Shown here: positions 46,488 to 57,309 of the stretch, piece by piece
Layout: every line of letters starts with the position of its first letter
Numbering within the stretch: position 1 is the first letter of the stretch
Assembly (NCBI GenBank): GCA_049724395.1
Contig: JAUGWO010000178.1
Span: 1-64,000 of the forward strand
Direction of reading: 5' to 3'
From: Spongospora subterranea f. sp. subterranea
Lineage: Eukaryota; Endomyxa: Phytomyxea; Phytomyxea; Plasmodiophorida
DNA: 64,000 nt
Notes under the pieces: generated by a model
Told to the model about the DNA's origin: nothing
Seen by the model: only the letters and a program-made list of their open reading frames with translations
Database searches by the model: none
Position numbers and translations under genes: made by a program

Positions 46488-46489
46488 GA

Positions 46490-47280
46490 CGGGTTTGGTT
46501 CGATGCAGACCAATGGGGAATTGGCGCAACACGGAGTCCTTGTCGCCTTCCGGGTTAGGCCATCTCGGCATCATTACCATCATAGCTTGAAGATAGTACC
46601 CAGACCGAATTTTGTTCAACGCGTTCTATCCCGTCTCGTTTATGCCAATGGGTCTGTAAGGATAACTAACAAGGGCGATATTGGTTTTGCGGCGCAGAAG
46701 GGTTTCTGTAGTTAGCAATGTATCAAGAAAACTGATTCGACAGAATTCCAATCTCCAATCGGTGTCCAACGTCAGTAGTTTAGCTCGGGAGAATACAGTT
46801 AGTGAAAAGCCCTGAAGGACAGCGGATTTCATGAAGTAATTCTACATTGTTATCAGGTCCGGAAGGTCAGAACCGAACCGACGAATAATTCATAACCGCC
46901 AGCGATACCAGGAAAGTGATGAAGGGAAGCTCAATCGTTAAAAAGTTGCTGAAGAGAATTTTTTGCGGGTTCGTGAGAACAGTCATATATGAGTAAGACG
47001 GAATAAATAGGTTTAGGATCTGACTGCTGGGGACCATGAATATATCTCTTCAGAATGTCGTGATCTGTTGTCGTCTTTAATCAAAGTAATGAGTCGCGAT
47101 CATTTGCTAGGGGACTGACCGAACCAGTCAATGTTTAGAGTGTTTTCAAGAAAAAGCTCAATCGAACAAATCATCGTCAATCAGATGTTAGGTACTGGCA
47201 GGCTGGTTTGCAGCATCATTACGACACGTCTGAGTTGATGGTCGTTTCTGCTTTAGAAATGCACTTTCGCACAAAACAGA
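46490..47280. other. upstream region of the GCFC gene, no other gene supported
   Basis: Short frames only. A minus-strand frame at 46,832-46,626 may be noncoding upstream sequence. No repeat is seen. Confidence 0.35.
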
Positions 47281-47289
47281 AGTTGAGAT

Positions 47290-47900
47290 CATCGTCACAC
47301 CTAAAGTGAACAACTGGAAGAACTCAAGTTCGGGAATTGGGCACTGGGAATGCCCATCAACGGCTTCGATCCGAAGGAAGGAATTCACGCTGACGACCCG
47401 AACTATGGATAGATCAACGTCTCCGATTTATCAAACACCGACGACCACAACACCAACACCGATGTTGAATTCAACGATGACGACATATTCAACAACGAAT
47501 CCTTCAACAATGCTTGTGACGAATATGAAGCGCAATGTGGAAAAAATTACGTTGTACGCGATGTAATACCCAGCATCGATTTCAAACGCAAGCGTAGCAA
47601 TGAAGATGAGGAACAATACCTTTACTGGCTACCACAAAAAGAGGTTGATAATCACAAACGGGAGGAGAAATGGTCACAACGATACCAGCAACTTGCGAAT
47701 ATACGATGGGGAGAAATCGAGAAAGAAGGGCTCCGCAACCATGATTGGTAGGTACCCAATAGATTTGACAGGGAACACCGAAGACGAAAGCGATGACGAC
47801 ACTGTGATTCTGAAGTAGGATCTGAAATCGAACGGGAGCATCTTCAAGCGTACATGTACTTCCCCAACAAGAAGAGCAAGCAGCAGTGTCGTCATCGGTT
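47290..47900 (+). CDS. acidic, Asn/Asp-rich coding block, unassigned, possibly broken
   Basis: One plus-strand frame reads GMPINGFDPKEGIHADDPNY, an in-frame TAG near 47,411, then VSDLSNTDDHNTNTDVEFND, SIDFKRKRSNEDEEQYLYWL and KREEKWSQRYQQLANIRWGE to a TAG near 47,750. In the next frame follow DLTGNTEDESDDDTVILK and SEIEREHLQAYMYFPNKKSK. The composition is natural for an acidic nuclear-type protein with a basic cluster. The internal TAG and frame change indicate either introns I could not place or a pseudogene. I recognise no family. Confidence 0.4.
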
Positions 47901-48277
47901 TCGTCTTCGGCGTTGGTGTTGTGGTCTTCTCCGTCGTCATTCAGCTCGGGTACTCGACCGAGCAGGTCGGCGGACACGGAGTTCTGTTCCACTGGCTGCA
48001 CTGGTCTGAACTGCAGTGTTGGTGAGTGAGGTGATCAGTGCGGGCCGTGCCTGTGGTGCTGTGATGCGGAGTTGGGGTATTGTACCCTGTTGTACACCAT
48101 ACACCGGACTGGGATTCCATCACCGATTACGTTATTACAGTGGTAGCAGATTACCGCTTTCATTAGACAATCATTGTGTGTGTTTATCATAATCTCGATC
48201 GCACATATTCAGCCACATCGCCGTCGTCGCTGCAGGTACCGCCTCCAGATTCCAGGGCAAACCGGCTTCAAGTAAAC
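47900..48277. other. upstream region of SAMHD1, no SAM domain
   Basis: I looked for exons of a SAM domain upstream of the HD domain and found none. Only short frames are seen. Confidence 0.45.
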
Positions 48278-50599
48278 ATGAAGCAGATCATGGACCCTAT
48301 ACATGGTTAGTATTCTTGCCCGACTCCTCGCCTTATGATATGACTGATATTCATGCATTCAGGTCTTATTGATATTGATCCCGAACTCATCCAGATGATT
48401 GATACCCCTCAGTTTCAACGCCTCCGTAATATGTGGGAATTCTCAACATACAGTTCGTTGGTTGCCATCTCATAATGTGATTATCAGTTCTCAGATGGGG
48501 CCGTCATCCTACGTATTCCCAGGTGCTACCCATAAAAGGTACTAAATAGCTCACGTTTGACACGCGCCCGACTAACGCTGGTGTCCTTGCCCAGGTTCGG
48601 GCATTCAATAGGAACGTCCAGCGTTGCTGGAGACCTGTTAGATAATATCTCTCGAGCCCAACCTGATCTCAAGATAACCCCTCGTGAAACTCTTCTCATC
48701 AAAGCTGCCGGTTCGCCATATCACCATTCCCTCATCGTCATCCTGAATGCCTCCTATCCTCAGGCTTATGCCATGACCTGGGACATGGACCTTTATCGCA
48801 TTCTTTTGACAATTTCATGGTATGCGAGAGTTTCAATGCACCTTTATGTGCCAGTTTGTTCATCAGTGTTTCGCAAACTCCCTTTGCAGCATCGTTTTTT
48901 TCCAGATATTCCATGGGCGCATGAGCAAGCCTCGACAATGATGTTTGTGAGTCTAATTAATCACACCCTATTCCTTTTGCTTCATTGTTAATCGAAAACG
49001 GAAAGGATAATATGGTCGACGAAAATAACATAGATATATCCCGGTCCGACATCAATTTTATTCACGAACTAATCGATCCTAAACGCAACGTGGCGTATGT
49101 GCTCATTTTATCAATTCTGTCGTTCGGCTGATAATCTGGAATGTGTGGCAGAACACAGTCGCGAAAGTTTTTGTACGACGTCGTATCGAATAGTCGCAAT
49201 TCTGTAGATGTCGATAAGTTTGGTATGTTCACTCACTAACAATCGGGGCTTGATGAAACTTATGTCATGGGGCTTGTAGATTATCTTAGTCGGGACTGTT
49301 ATTATCTAGGTATGAAAAGCTTTTTTGATTCAGATCGCCTAATTCGAATGGCTCGCGTGGTCAACGACGAGATATGCTATCCCGCTAAGCATGCATGTAA
49401 TTTCATTTCACTGTTGTTGTTGGCCTGTATCATATTCAAAAAAACCCTTGCAAATGCAGTTAGTATGTATCAACTTTTCTATACACGATATTCCCTTCAC
49501 AAGACTGGTATGGCTTTCATCGTCAACCATTTTCGGTTTGCTAAACATATTCTCTTAGTCTATTCTCATAAAGTCGCCCAAGCAATAGAGTTTATGATTA
49601 TGGTAGCCAAATATGTTTTTATGTCGCCAGTTTCTCACAGAGGTCTTTTAGGATGCTTTACTCGAAGCAGATCCAGTTTTTGGTTAGTGTAAATGTGACT
49701 GATGTTTTTCAATGGGTTTAAGAAATATTTAGGGATATCTAAATCCGTGTCGGATCCGGAAGCATATCTCCACATGACAGATGCTGTTGTGTCTCGTATT
49801 GAGTTCAGCACTGATCCATCACTTCAGAGGAGCCGTCAAATCCTCAAAGACATCAATTTGAGGAAGCTATATAAAGTTGCTGGAGAAGTACATGTGATTT
49901 TCTCTCGATTGCAGATCCAATGCTGAAACTGTTCAATTAGACTGTAATGACGTATGCGGATGGCCAAAGACTCGGTGTAATATCAGAAGTGGATATTACA
50001 TCTAGGCAACCTGCCAACGGCCTCCTTGTCCCAGATAGAATCATCGTGCAAAAATTTCACCTGTAAATCTCGTAATTGGATAAGAAGACTTTACTGACGT
50101 GACAGAGCACAGCGATTTTGCAATGAAAAATGGCAACCCCCTCTCCCGCGTGTCATTTTTCAATTCAAGTGATCCCGACACTAGTTTCAAAATGGAAAAA
50201 TCATCTGTTCGTATATTGACTCATATTAGCTGTTGACTCTCTCACAAATTATTTCAGATTTCATCCATCATCCCTGATATGTTCAGCGAATGCATTCTCC
50301 GCGTTTACGTCAAAGACGCCACCGACTGGAACATGGAGTGTGCTAGGATCGCATTAGCCAAGTACGATCATTGGTCATTTCACATTTATGATAGAAGTTG
50401 TTGACGTAAACTGTTACTTAGGTTTGGAAGAGACCATGGGCTCCCGTCACCTGGTCCTTGCCATTCAAGAGCAAGTACGCCAGCGAAACAAGTGTCGTTT
50501 GCTCGGCCGCTAGACAAGCTGTCGTCAACTAAGTTGAACTTCGGGGAAAAACGTCGCAGAGGTCTTGATGCCGACGATTTTCCCCATTCAGACGCATAA
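48278..50599 (+). CDS. SAMHD1: SAMHD1-like dNTP triphosphohydrolase (HD domain, no SAM domain)
   Basis: SAMHD1 hydrolyses dNTPs to nucleoside and triphosphate, controlling the dNTP pool. ATG 48278 starts MKQIMDPIHG, and splicing then gives DTPQFQRLRN|ISQMGPSSYVFPGATHKR|FGHSIG. The metal-binding motif is spliced intact: IKAAG|LCHDLGHGPLSHSFDNFM (HD pair). WAHEQASTMMF, then RKFLYDVVSNSRNSVDVDKF-DYLSRDCYYLGM, IRMARVVNDEICY, MYQLFYTRYSLHKT|VYSHKV, ALLEADPV, EAYLHMTDAVVSRIEFSTDP and the C-terminal lobe (IIPDMFSECILRVYVKDATD) follow. Stop is TAA 50597-50599 after a basic tail. At least ten introns of about 45-65 nt are inferred. All catalytic residues I can check are present, so it is probably active; the SAM domain is missing. 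Confidence 0.93.
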
Positions 50600-50639
50600 A
50601 CATTAAAAGTCGATTAAGATTTTACTACAGTTATCTGAA

Positions 50640-51240
50640 TGTAGAGTTTAAAACACACATTTCTGCCTCGGTTGACAGCGTCAAAAGACGCGACATTAGG
50701 AATTATTCGCGACTAGTTGCTGAGGTGCAGGTCGTTCCTCGCTGGATTGATCGTGTGTTTTTGACCATGATCCAGAGCTTACTCAGAAACAGTAAATATA
50801 TTCCATTGACGGTTACTGCTTATTTGGATCGGGATCAAGCGGTCCGAAAACCTGTTCTCGCCCTCCCCAATACATCTTTAATCGTGGAGCGCACAGCAAG
50901 TTTGCCTGGATTCTGCTACCCTTCTATGTCAGACACATTTGGAAATGTTTGCCGCATGCCAGCAATTTGAATGTTATCGTGAGTGCAGAACAATTAGAGT
51001 TTTGTCAAAGCAGATTTTACCGTCGGATTTTCAGCCTCTGAAATTTGTTCTCGTCTCCGCCGCGACACTTCGAAGTAATTTAGGTCGAGGTGCGTGCCTG
51101 ATTCCCGATGTGATGTCGCCCGCGTTGAAGGCCGAGTCCTGGAACGGAACAGCAACGACGACGAGGGTGTACCCAAGGATGACACTACACCAGTGTGGAT
51201 TACAAACAGGGAAAGGGGTTCCAACAACATCAGTTGGTCG
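50640..51240 (+). CDS. unassigned coding exons upstream of glutathione synthetase
   Basis: From 50,640 a frame reads FKTHISASVDSVKRRDIRNY and WIDRVFLTMIQSLLRNSKYI then LTVTAYLDRDQAVRK, followed in another frame by EMFAACQQFECYRECRTIRV then LSKQILPSDFQPLKFVLVSA, and later a charged segment (VEGRVLERNSNDDEGVPKDD). The composition looks like real protein with short introns, probably one separate gene of about 180 residues between SAMHD1 and the next gene. I do not recognise it. It could also supply extra 5' exons of the downstream gene. Confidence 0.4.
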
Positions 51241-51265
51241 ATTCGGCAAAGCGACAGCGGCCATC

Positions 51266-53229
51266 ATGTATTCTGGCCAGGACGGATCCATTAGGATACC
51301 CGATAACGACCTCGATCAATGGGTGTCCGAGGTCAGTGATTTCGCCTCGGTTCTCGGCCTGCAGATGGCCCACAAAATGGCACCCTGTAGCCTGCATCCC
51401 ATCCCGGTTTGCTGCATATTCTCTGCCGTCCAAGACCGATATCGAACACTATGTTTTCAGATGCCCCGCAAAGAGTTCGAAAAAGGGATCGTCTTGGCAC
51501 CCATCTTTAATTTACTTTGCGATCGAATCGAACACCATCCGACGTTCTTGTCCTCAGCCCTTAACAGGTATGGCTCTTGGCTTCTTTTGTCTCGAAAATC
51601 GACGATGAAGTGGCCGTTATCAGTGTTCTCAAAGCCGATCCCTTCACCGAATCGCTATTCAAAATCTATGAGGAAGCTCGGCACCTGCCTTCCCAGCAAA
51701 AGGTGATTCATATCGCCATCCCGGCATTGGTCGATTTCTAACCCGATCCCAGATGTCTCTGTACATTGACCGTTCCGATTACATGATTCACAACGGACAC
51801 ATTAAACAAGTGGAAATTAACACAATTTCCTCTGGTTTTGCCGCATTATCGTCTCGGGTATCGAAATTGCATCGGTAATTCCCTGCGCTGGTTAATTGGC
51901 AAAGCCCTCACCGAATTTGTCAGGGTAATATTGCCTCCCACGGTTCCTGTTGAAAACATTCCGATCAACCTTGCCGACGTCAATGTAGCCAGAACAATCG
52001 CCGCCGCCATCGGTACTTTCGCCGACGATGGGTCGGTGCTGTGTTCTCCCCCAGCATTTCGCCTTGAACAAAACGTTGGCAGGTTATTCGTTCTGATGGT
52101 TGTGCAACCAAACGAGGCCAATATGGTGGATCAACGATCAATTGAGTTCATTCTCTTCGATACGTGAGATGACGGTTGGCGGTAGTTTGTAGTTGTTTAT
52201 ATGAATGCCACTTAGGTACCGAGTCAGGACGATCCGGCGAACATTGTCCCAGATATCAGACGAAGGCACTGTATCAAACGGCGTCTTGACTATGTCCGAT
52301 AAGTTCTGCGATCGCTTTCGTCACCACATGTGGTGATTTTTTGCCCGTTTTGCAGCGGCGGGCGTTATCCTATTGGCGTGGCGTATTTTCGAGCAGGATA
52401 TAAACCATCGGATTACCCTTCCGATAAGGATTGGAGTGCCCGACTGCTAATAGAAAAGAGCTCTGCCATTAAATGTCCAACAGTAGCCCATCAGCTCTCA
52501 GGCACCAAAAAGGTTCAACAGGTAACCCACACTTGTTTTGAAATTCGGTATCTTGTTGGCTAACCTCTCTTGCAAAGGCATTATCCATCCCGGCGAATCT
52601 TGCGTCGTTACTTCCTGATCGTCCAGAAGATTGTTTGCTACTTCAGAGTGTGTTCGCGCGGCAATGGGCTTTCGATGACGACACGTCACGCGAGATTATC
52701 GGCAAAGCACGTTCATGTTTTGGCGTTCAATCTGTGTTCAAACTTTTTTGTCCAGGCGGTAGAACACCCTCATGGGTTCGTTTTAAAACCGCAACGCGAA
52801 GGCGGTACGAGACAGTTCGTGAGCGATTCGCCAAGCTGACCGTATCAATTCTCAGGTGGAAATAATTTTTACGACGAAGAATTACAACAGAAATTGAGAA
52901 CGTCATCGATGGCGGAACTTCAACAGTATGTTTTGATGGAGAAGTTGCAATCTCCGCTACATCCGACGATCTCGCTTCGTAATGGGAAAGCATCGGCACA
53001 TGGCGAATCGATCTCAGAATTTGGTTTCTTTAGTGTTTGGCTAGGGTATAGTGGAAAACGATTGTCAAAACGGGTGTCATTAACTCAGACATTCCTCTTC
53101 AGCGATGGCGTATCCGCTCCGTTGGTCAACGAATACGCTGGACTGTTGGTTCGCACCAAGCCGGTCGGCGCAAATGAAGGCGGTGTTATGGCGGGGTTCT
53201 CTGTATTGGATTCCGTAATATTAGTATAG
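51266..53229 (+). CDS. GSS: glutathione synthetase, eukaryotic type
   Basis: This enzyme joins gamma-glutamylcysteine to glycine using ATP (ATP-grasp fold, cytosol). ATG 51266 gives an N-terminal part ending [20 protein letters not shown]. After an intron, [20 protein letters not shown], then [20 protein letters not shown] and [16 protein letters not shown] follow (substrate-binding region). [65 protein letters not shown] and [10 protein letters not shown] come next. The glycine-rich loop is rejoined exactly by an intron at about 52,805-52,855, giving [15 protein letters not shown]. The C-terminus has [19 protein letters not shown] and [20 protein letters not shown]. Stop TAG 53227-53229. The gene is complete and probably functional, with about six introns. 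Confidence 0.94.
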
Positions 53230-53284
53230 ATAAAAAGGAATGGCGCCAAAAGGTGTTTCAACAGTGATATCATCTCTTCTTCTT

Positions 53285-53740
53285 TAGGATTCGTCCGATT
53301 CGCGACTTCGCTGTATTCTTCCTTTTTGCTGGAGTTTGTGAGGAGACAACGGCAGCGTTAGAAGGCGGTTTGGGTTCAACGAGCTCAGGGGCCTTGACCG
53401 GTTTTGGGTCTGCCACATGATGTGGTGTTTCTACGGCTGCTATATCAAGCAGACCTAAGATTATCTCGCAACGATAGATCGCCTCATCGACTCGGTTTAG
53501 GAAACTGATCGTAATCCCATACCTGGCAATCGCTGTTCTTAGAGAATGAAACCGCGATCGTGAAGAGTTATCAACACTGACCTCACGCCTAGCTGATGCC
53601 GTTCAAGCTGCATTGTGCCAGAACTAGATTTCGTGATTCTTTGGGCCTTTTCGAAAACGGATTTCCAACGAAGCAATTCCGGTCTGAAATCGGGCAAAAT
53701 AAGGGATGCATGGTTTGGGATGGTTCAGGCACAATGACCT
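53285..53740 (-). CDS. basic C-terminal tail, part of a minus-strand gene, unassigned
   Basis: A minus-strand frame reads RFHSLRTAIARYGITISFLN then RVDEAIYRCEIILGLLDIAA, a Pro-rich stretch, then SQTPAKRKNTAKSRIGRILK and KKR with stop at 53,287-53,285. Upstream peptide (PDFRPELLRWKSVFEKAQRI) lies in another frame. It may be a separate short gene or the 3' part of the ENTH gene: a GTATAAG donor near 53,762 and a GATTTCAG acceptor near 53,690 exist, but I could not keep a frame across. A nuclear-type basic end is all that is clear. Confidence 0.35.
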
Positions 53741-53748
53741 TATTCTTT

Positions 53749-54935
53749 TCATGAGGACCTTATACGAATCTCGAACCTAATCGGTATATGAGCGAACAGA
53801 GGATCGTAAATGGCGCTACGAACCACAGCATATAAGGGGAGATTGTCGGAAGTTTCCTCCCGTGAAAAGTCTCGGCGTATGGCGATCCCTACATCAAAAG
53901 GAGCGGGGCTGAAATTGCGAGACCAGTTAGAACAAATCACAAAGGATCACGAAGGGGCATACTTGGTAAAGGATGATCCAGAATGATTGCCCCACTCAAG
54001 ATAGTCAGCGCTGAATGAATCCAGTGATGTCTCGTCGTCGCTAAAAAAATCAGGTTGAATAATGACTAGAAGGGTGCCTGCGGGCAAGTACGCTAACGAT
54101 GAAAAATCGGAACTGTCCCCGCTGAACTCGTCGATCTGCTCTGGTATGTTGAATGATGGAATATTTACAGTATCACGACTTATGAATGGGATAAGTAAAT
54201 CGAAGGTCGTACTCAACTCCAATAGCGTATTGCTGGTCAAGTCGGTCTGGCTTTGATTCAGTAAACAAAGCACACAGATCGGATCGGACTGACCATAGAC
54301 CGAAACACGTTTTCGATCCCATCGACCTGTGTTTGTAATTCCTGTCTATAGATCTGGCGCGGATCATCTGGGATAACTGCATTATAGGACTGTCGAACAT
54401 GCTTGGACAACAGGGTCAGCCGTTTATGGGAGCAATCACCGCCGTATTTCGCAATCCAACGCCCTGGATACGTACAATAGTCAGCACATCCGGACAATGG
54501 ATATGAATTGGATTCACAGACTGAGAATGATAAGGGCTCGTTGTCGAATTGTATCGGTGCCGTTTAATGCCGGACATAGGAAACTATCGATACGGTCCAA
54601 CACGATATGGCGAAAATCCGACACATGCAGGAATAGATATTCGATAACGATTAAGGCTCTCCATTGAGGGCGATCGTTTCCACGATTGTCATCAGCGTGA
54701 TGGATCAAGGGATTGGTTAATGTCAGGATAAGGGCATTGAATATTGCCTCGTTAGAAGAATGATCATAATCGATGATTCCCTAAGTTTGAGTAGAGTCAT
54801 GATCGGTATATTGTCAAAAGACTTAGCGCTGACCTGTTTGACAGCCCAAAGCAGGTCGGATGAGGACCGGTCAAATTGATGCAATAGGGTCTGGATAAGT
54901 TGTGGCAGATCAGACCCCGGTCGTTGCCTGCTCAT
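53749..54935 (-). CDS. ENTH/VHS-like domain protein, epsin or tepsin type
   Basis: ENTH-domain proteins are clathrin or AP adaptors that bind membranes. ATG 54935 gives QTLLHQFDRSSSDLLWAVKQ, then after a splice or frame change EAIFNALILTLTNPLIHHAD and RPQWRALIVIEYLFLHVSDF then RHIVLDRIDSF. This is the WRALxVIEYLLxHGS core that follows helix 6 of ENTH domains. A central part (CTYPGRWIAKYGGDCSHKRL) and an acidic low-complexity C-terminus (SDDETSLDSFSADYLEW) follow, ending at TGA 53,749. Clathrin box and NPF motifs are not evident. The start lies about 255 bp from PEX3 on the other strand, suggesting a shared promoter region. Splice sites are approximate. Confidence 0.65.
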
Positions 54936-55189
54936 CTTTGATCATGAGGCCCCAGTCCCTGCCCCAATATATTCACCAACTCACAGCCACAAAATCAACA
55001 AATCCAGTTTATCGACTACCGTTGGCAGGAAGCGTCCTTGTCCCCGTGCGTCCCTGACCCCTTGGCCCTGGCCAAGACCCAAGGCAGATGGCTGTTTATG
55101 CTACTATACTATGACACTCTACGGATATTATTATCGACTACAGTGTCGCCCACGTTTATCTCCAACTTTCATGCCCTTTTACCTTTAGG

Positions 55190-56337
55190 ATGTGGTCATC
55201 GGCGAAATTCTGGGCAGGACGTCATAAGCGCCTTTTAGCATGTACAACGGTGGCCGCCACAGCGTATATTGGGTATGAGCTATATCAGCGACTGGCGCCG
55301 ATAGTGGTGGAGATGAAGAACGGATACGTGATGCTGAAACAGATGGAGAAAGAGATAGATGTGGAGAATGCGAAACAGAATCAGCAACGGTGCGATTATC
55401 GTTTGTGTTCCCCTTTTATTGTTATCGTAGTTTAAATCGGAATTATATCAGGATCGTGGCGAGTTTCCAACAAACCAAGGCGGCCAGTCATTTGGCGTTG
55501 ATGCACCTATCGTTGGAGATCCAGGAGAAACTGGACAGCATATTCAAGATTGACGAGATGAAATCTGGTCTGAGGCGAAAGGATAGCGAAGGGTCGCGGC
55601 CTGAAGACGCGATGGATCAGTTCAAGATCGGTGTTATATCTCGAACCCTGGCGATGTACTACAGCTTGACAATGGGCGCGATTCTGTTGAGAATACAGTT
55701 ATCGATTGCCGCCCGGTATTCGACCAGCGGTAGTCAGAATCAGATCGAGCAGAGCTATAAGTTCATGCAATCGGTCCAATACATGTCCCGGAAAGGCCTC
55801 GAGGATCTGTGCCAGGTGATCGCGGCGTTCGTCGCGTTTGTTTGCCGAGAGTACGGGATGCAGAAGGCGTTGAGTAAATCGGAGTTGACCGGTTTCATCA
55901 ACCGGGTCTGCACCTATATCGATACTGATCTTATCACCAATTGTTCAAAATATTTCATTCCGGAATCGGCGACTGCTGATCAAGATGGGTCAAATCTGGT
56001 TCTAAACGAAATGTACTCGGAGTTGTCACAGTTATTGTCAACGGGGAGCATTGCGTTCGTCTTCAAAGCCTGTTTTCAGTCAGTTTTAAGGAGATTAGAT
56101 CCAGTTTTTGACGTCTTCAGTGGTGAAGGTGACTGTCAGGTTCTGTTCGGGCGAACACTTCCCAGGTTCGCCAAGCGATATGACTGTGATATGCCCAAGT
56201 CAATCGACCAAGCCCAGCAATCGGATATCCTCAGATCGCTAATCGATATCCCGCAGCTGAATGAATTTAGCTCGATAGTGTTTCACAAAGGAGATGATCA
56301 GATCAGGTCTCAGACGAATTCAGTTGCGCCCGTCTAG
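55190..56337 (+). CDS. PEX3: peroxin-3, peroxisomal membrane receptor for PEX19
   Basis: PEX3 sits in the peroxisomal membrane and receives PEX19 with its cargo. ATG 55190 begins MWSSAKFWAGRHKRLLACTT then VAATAYIGYELYQRLAPIV, the short N-terminal anchor and the conserved basic-hydrophobic start. A 41-nt intron (55,390-55,430, GTGCGATT...TCGTAG) joins KQNQQR to LNRNYIRIV, then LHLALMHLSLEIQEK-type helices, EDAMDQFKIGVISRTLAMYY and MGAILLRIQLSIAARYSTSG (the helix corresponding to the LLRVQLNIIGGY signature). Length of about 368 residues matches the family. The stop is TAG 56335-56337. An upstream untranslated exon is possible, since CCTTTAGG precedes the ATG. Its presence implies peroxisomes. 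Confidence 0.9.
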
Positions 56338-56339
56338 CT

Positions 56340-57300
56340 TCCGATATTGCATATCCGTCAAGTAATCCCAAAGCTGTTTCTAACCGCTTCATTTTATCCA
56401 GCTCAATAATAAATCATCTAGGCCGAGAATCGCCTTCATAACTTGGCTATATCTGCTTGTATTATACCTGGGAAACGCGCGTTTATGCTGGCCAATACGA
56501 CTGATGAATTCGTTGAAAATGATTTGTGATTGGAAGTTTCCGTGTAAACAGGCAGGCCTCGCTTTCCCAATATTCTACACATTATTCGCCGATACCACTG
56601 GGCTACAGTCTGAGATGTTTTGATCCGCCAGGCCCATATTTTTGTCGGATTTGGCGAATACGTGAGGATTGTTGAGCTATAAAGGCAGAGACAAGGTCAC
56701 TCGATCTGATAAAACTTGTGAATCACGACATCTTATGTTATAGCGCAATGGGTTAATCAGGTTGGAGATGATGATGGGCGATACTCCAGTGGTAACACAG
56801 CGATACACCAGTGGTAACACAGCGATACGCGAGTGGTAACACAGCGTTACGCGAGTGGTAACACAGCGATACACCAGTGGTAACACAGCGATACGCGAGT
56901 GGTAACACAGAGTGGTAACACAGCGATACACCAGTGGTAACTCCCTCACTGATTATCAGACACATCAGTGCTCCCCTGTTCATTCCCCCCCCCCCCCTCA
57001 GTGTGTGATTTGGCCTCCTCTTACCACCCACTTGATCAGTGTCGTATCAGTTTATCCCCTGATCGCGCCTGTGCAGTGTGTGATGTGGCCTCTCTACACG
57101 TTATCACCCCCCAAACAGGGACTCCCCTCCTGATCGCCCCCACCAGTTCTTCATTCTCTGTACCGAATCCGCTAATCGCTAAACCCCCACAAACCTCTCC
57201 ACAACTATTATACTCGTTTTAACATTGCTTACACGATTTATCAATATACCACCTTTCCTCCGGCACTGCTCCGAATCAACAACCTGTTGAAGAAGGGCAG
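56340..57300. other. intergenic, PEX3 to RNF10, with minisatellite
   Basis: No gene is supported. Besides the 22-bp array listed separately, there is a C run near 56,986-56,998 and CT-rich sequence at 57,000-57,220. Confidence 0.5.
56786..56945. repeat. 22-bp minisatellite, about 7 copies
   Basis: The unit is GTGGTAACACAGCGATACRC plus two bases (CA or GA), repeated tandemly with single-base variants (ACACCA versus ACGCGA, GATAC versus GTTAC). One copy is shortened near 56,905-56,920. Minus-strand frames through it (TTGVSLCYH-type repeats) reflect the array only. Confidence 0.9.
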
Positions 57301-57309
57301 TAAAGGTGA

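Noticed and set aside
56677-57031. Repetitive Cys/His-containing minus-strand frames
   Set aside because: They are read through the 22-bp minisatellite and show only its periodicity.
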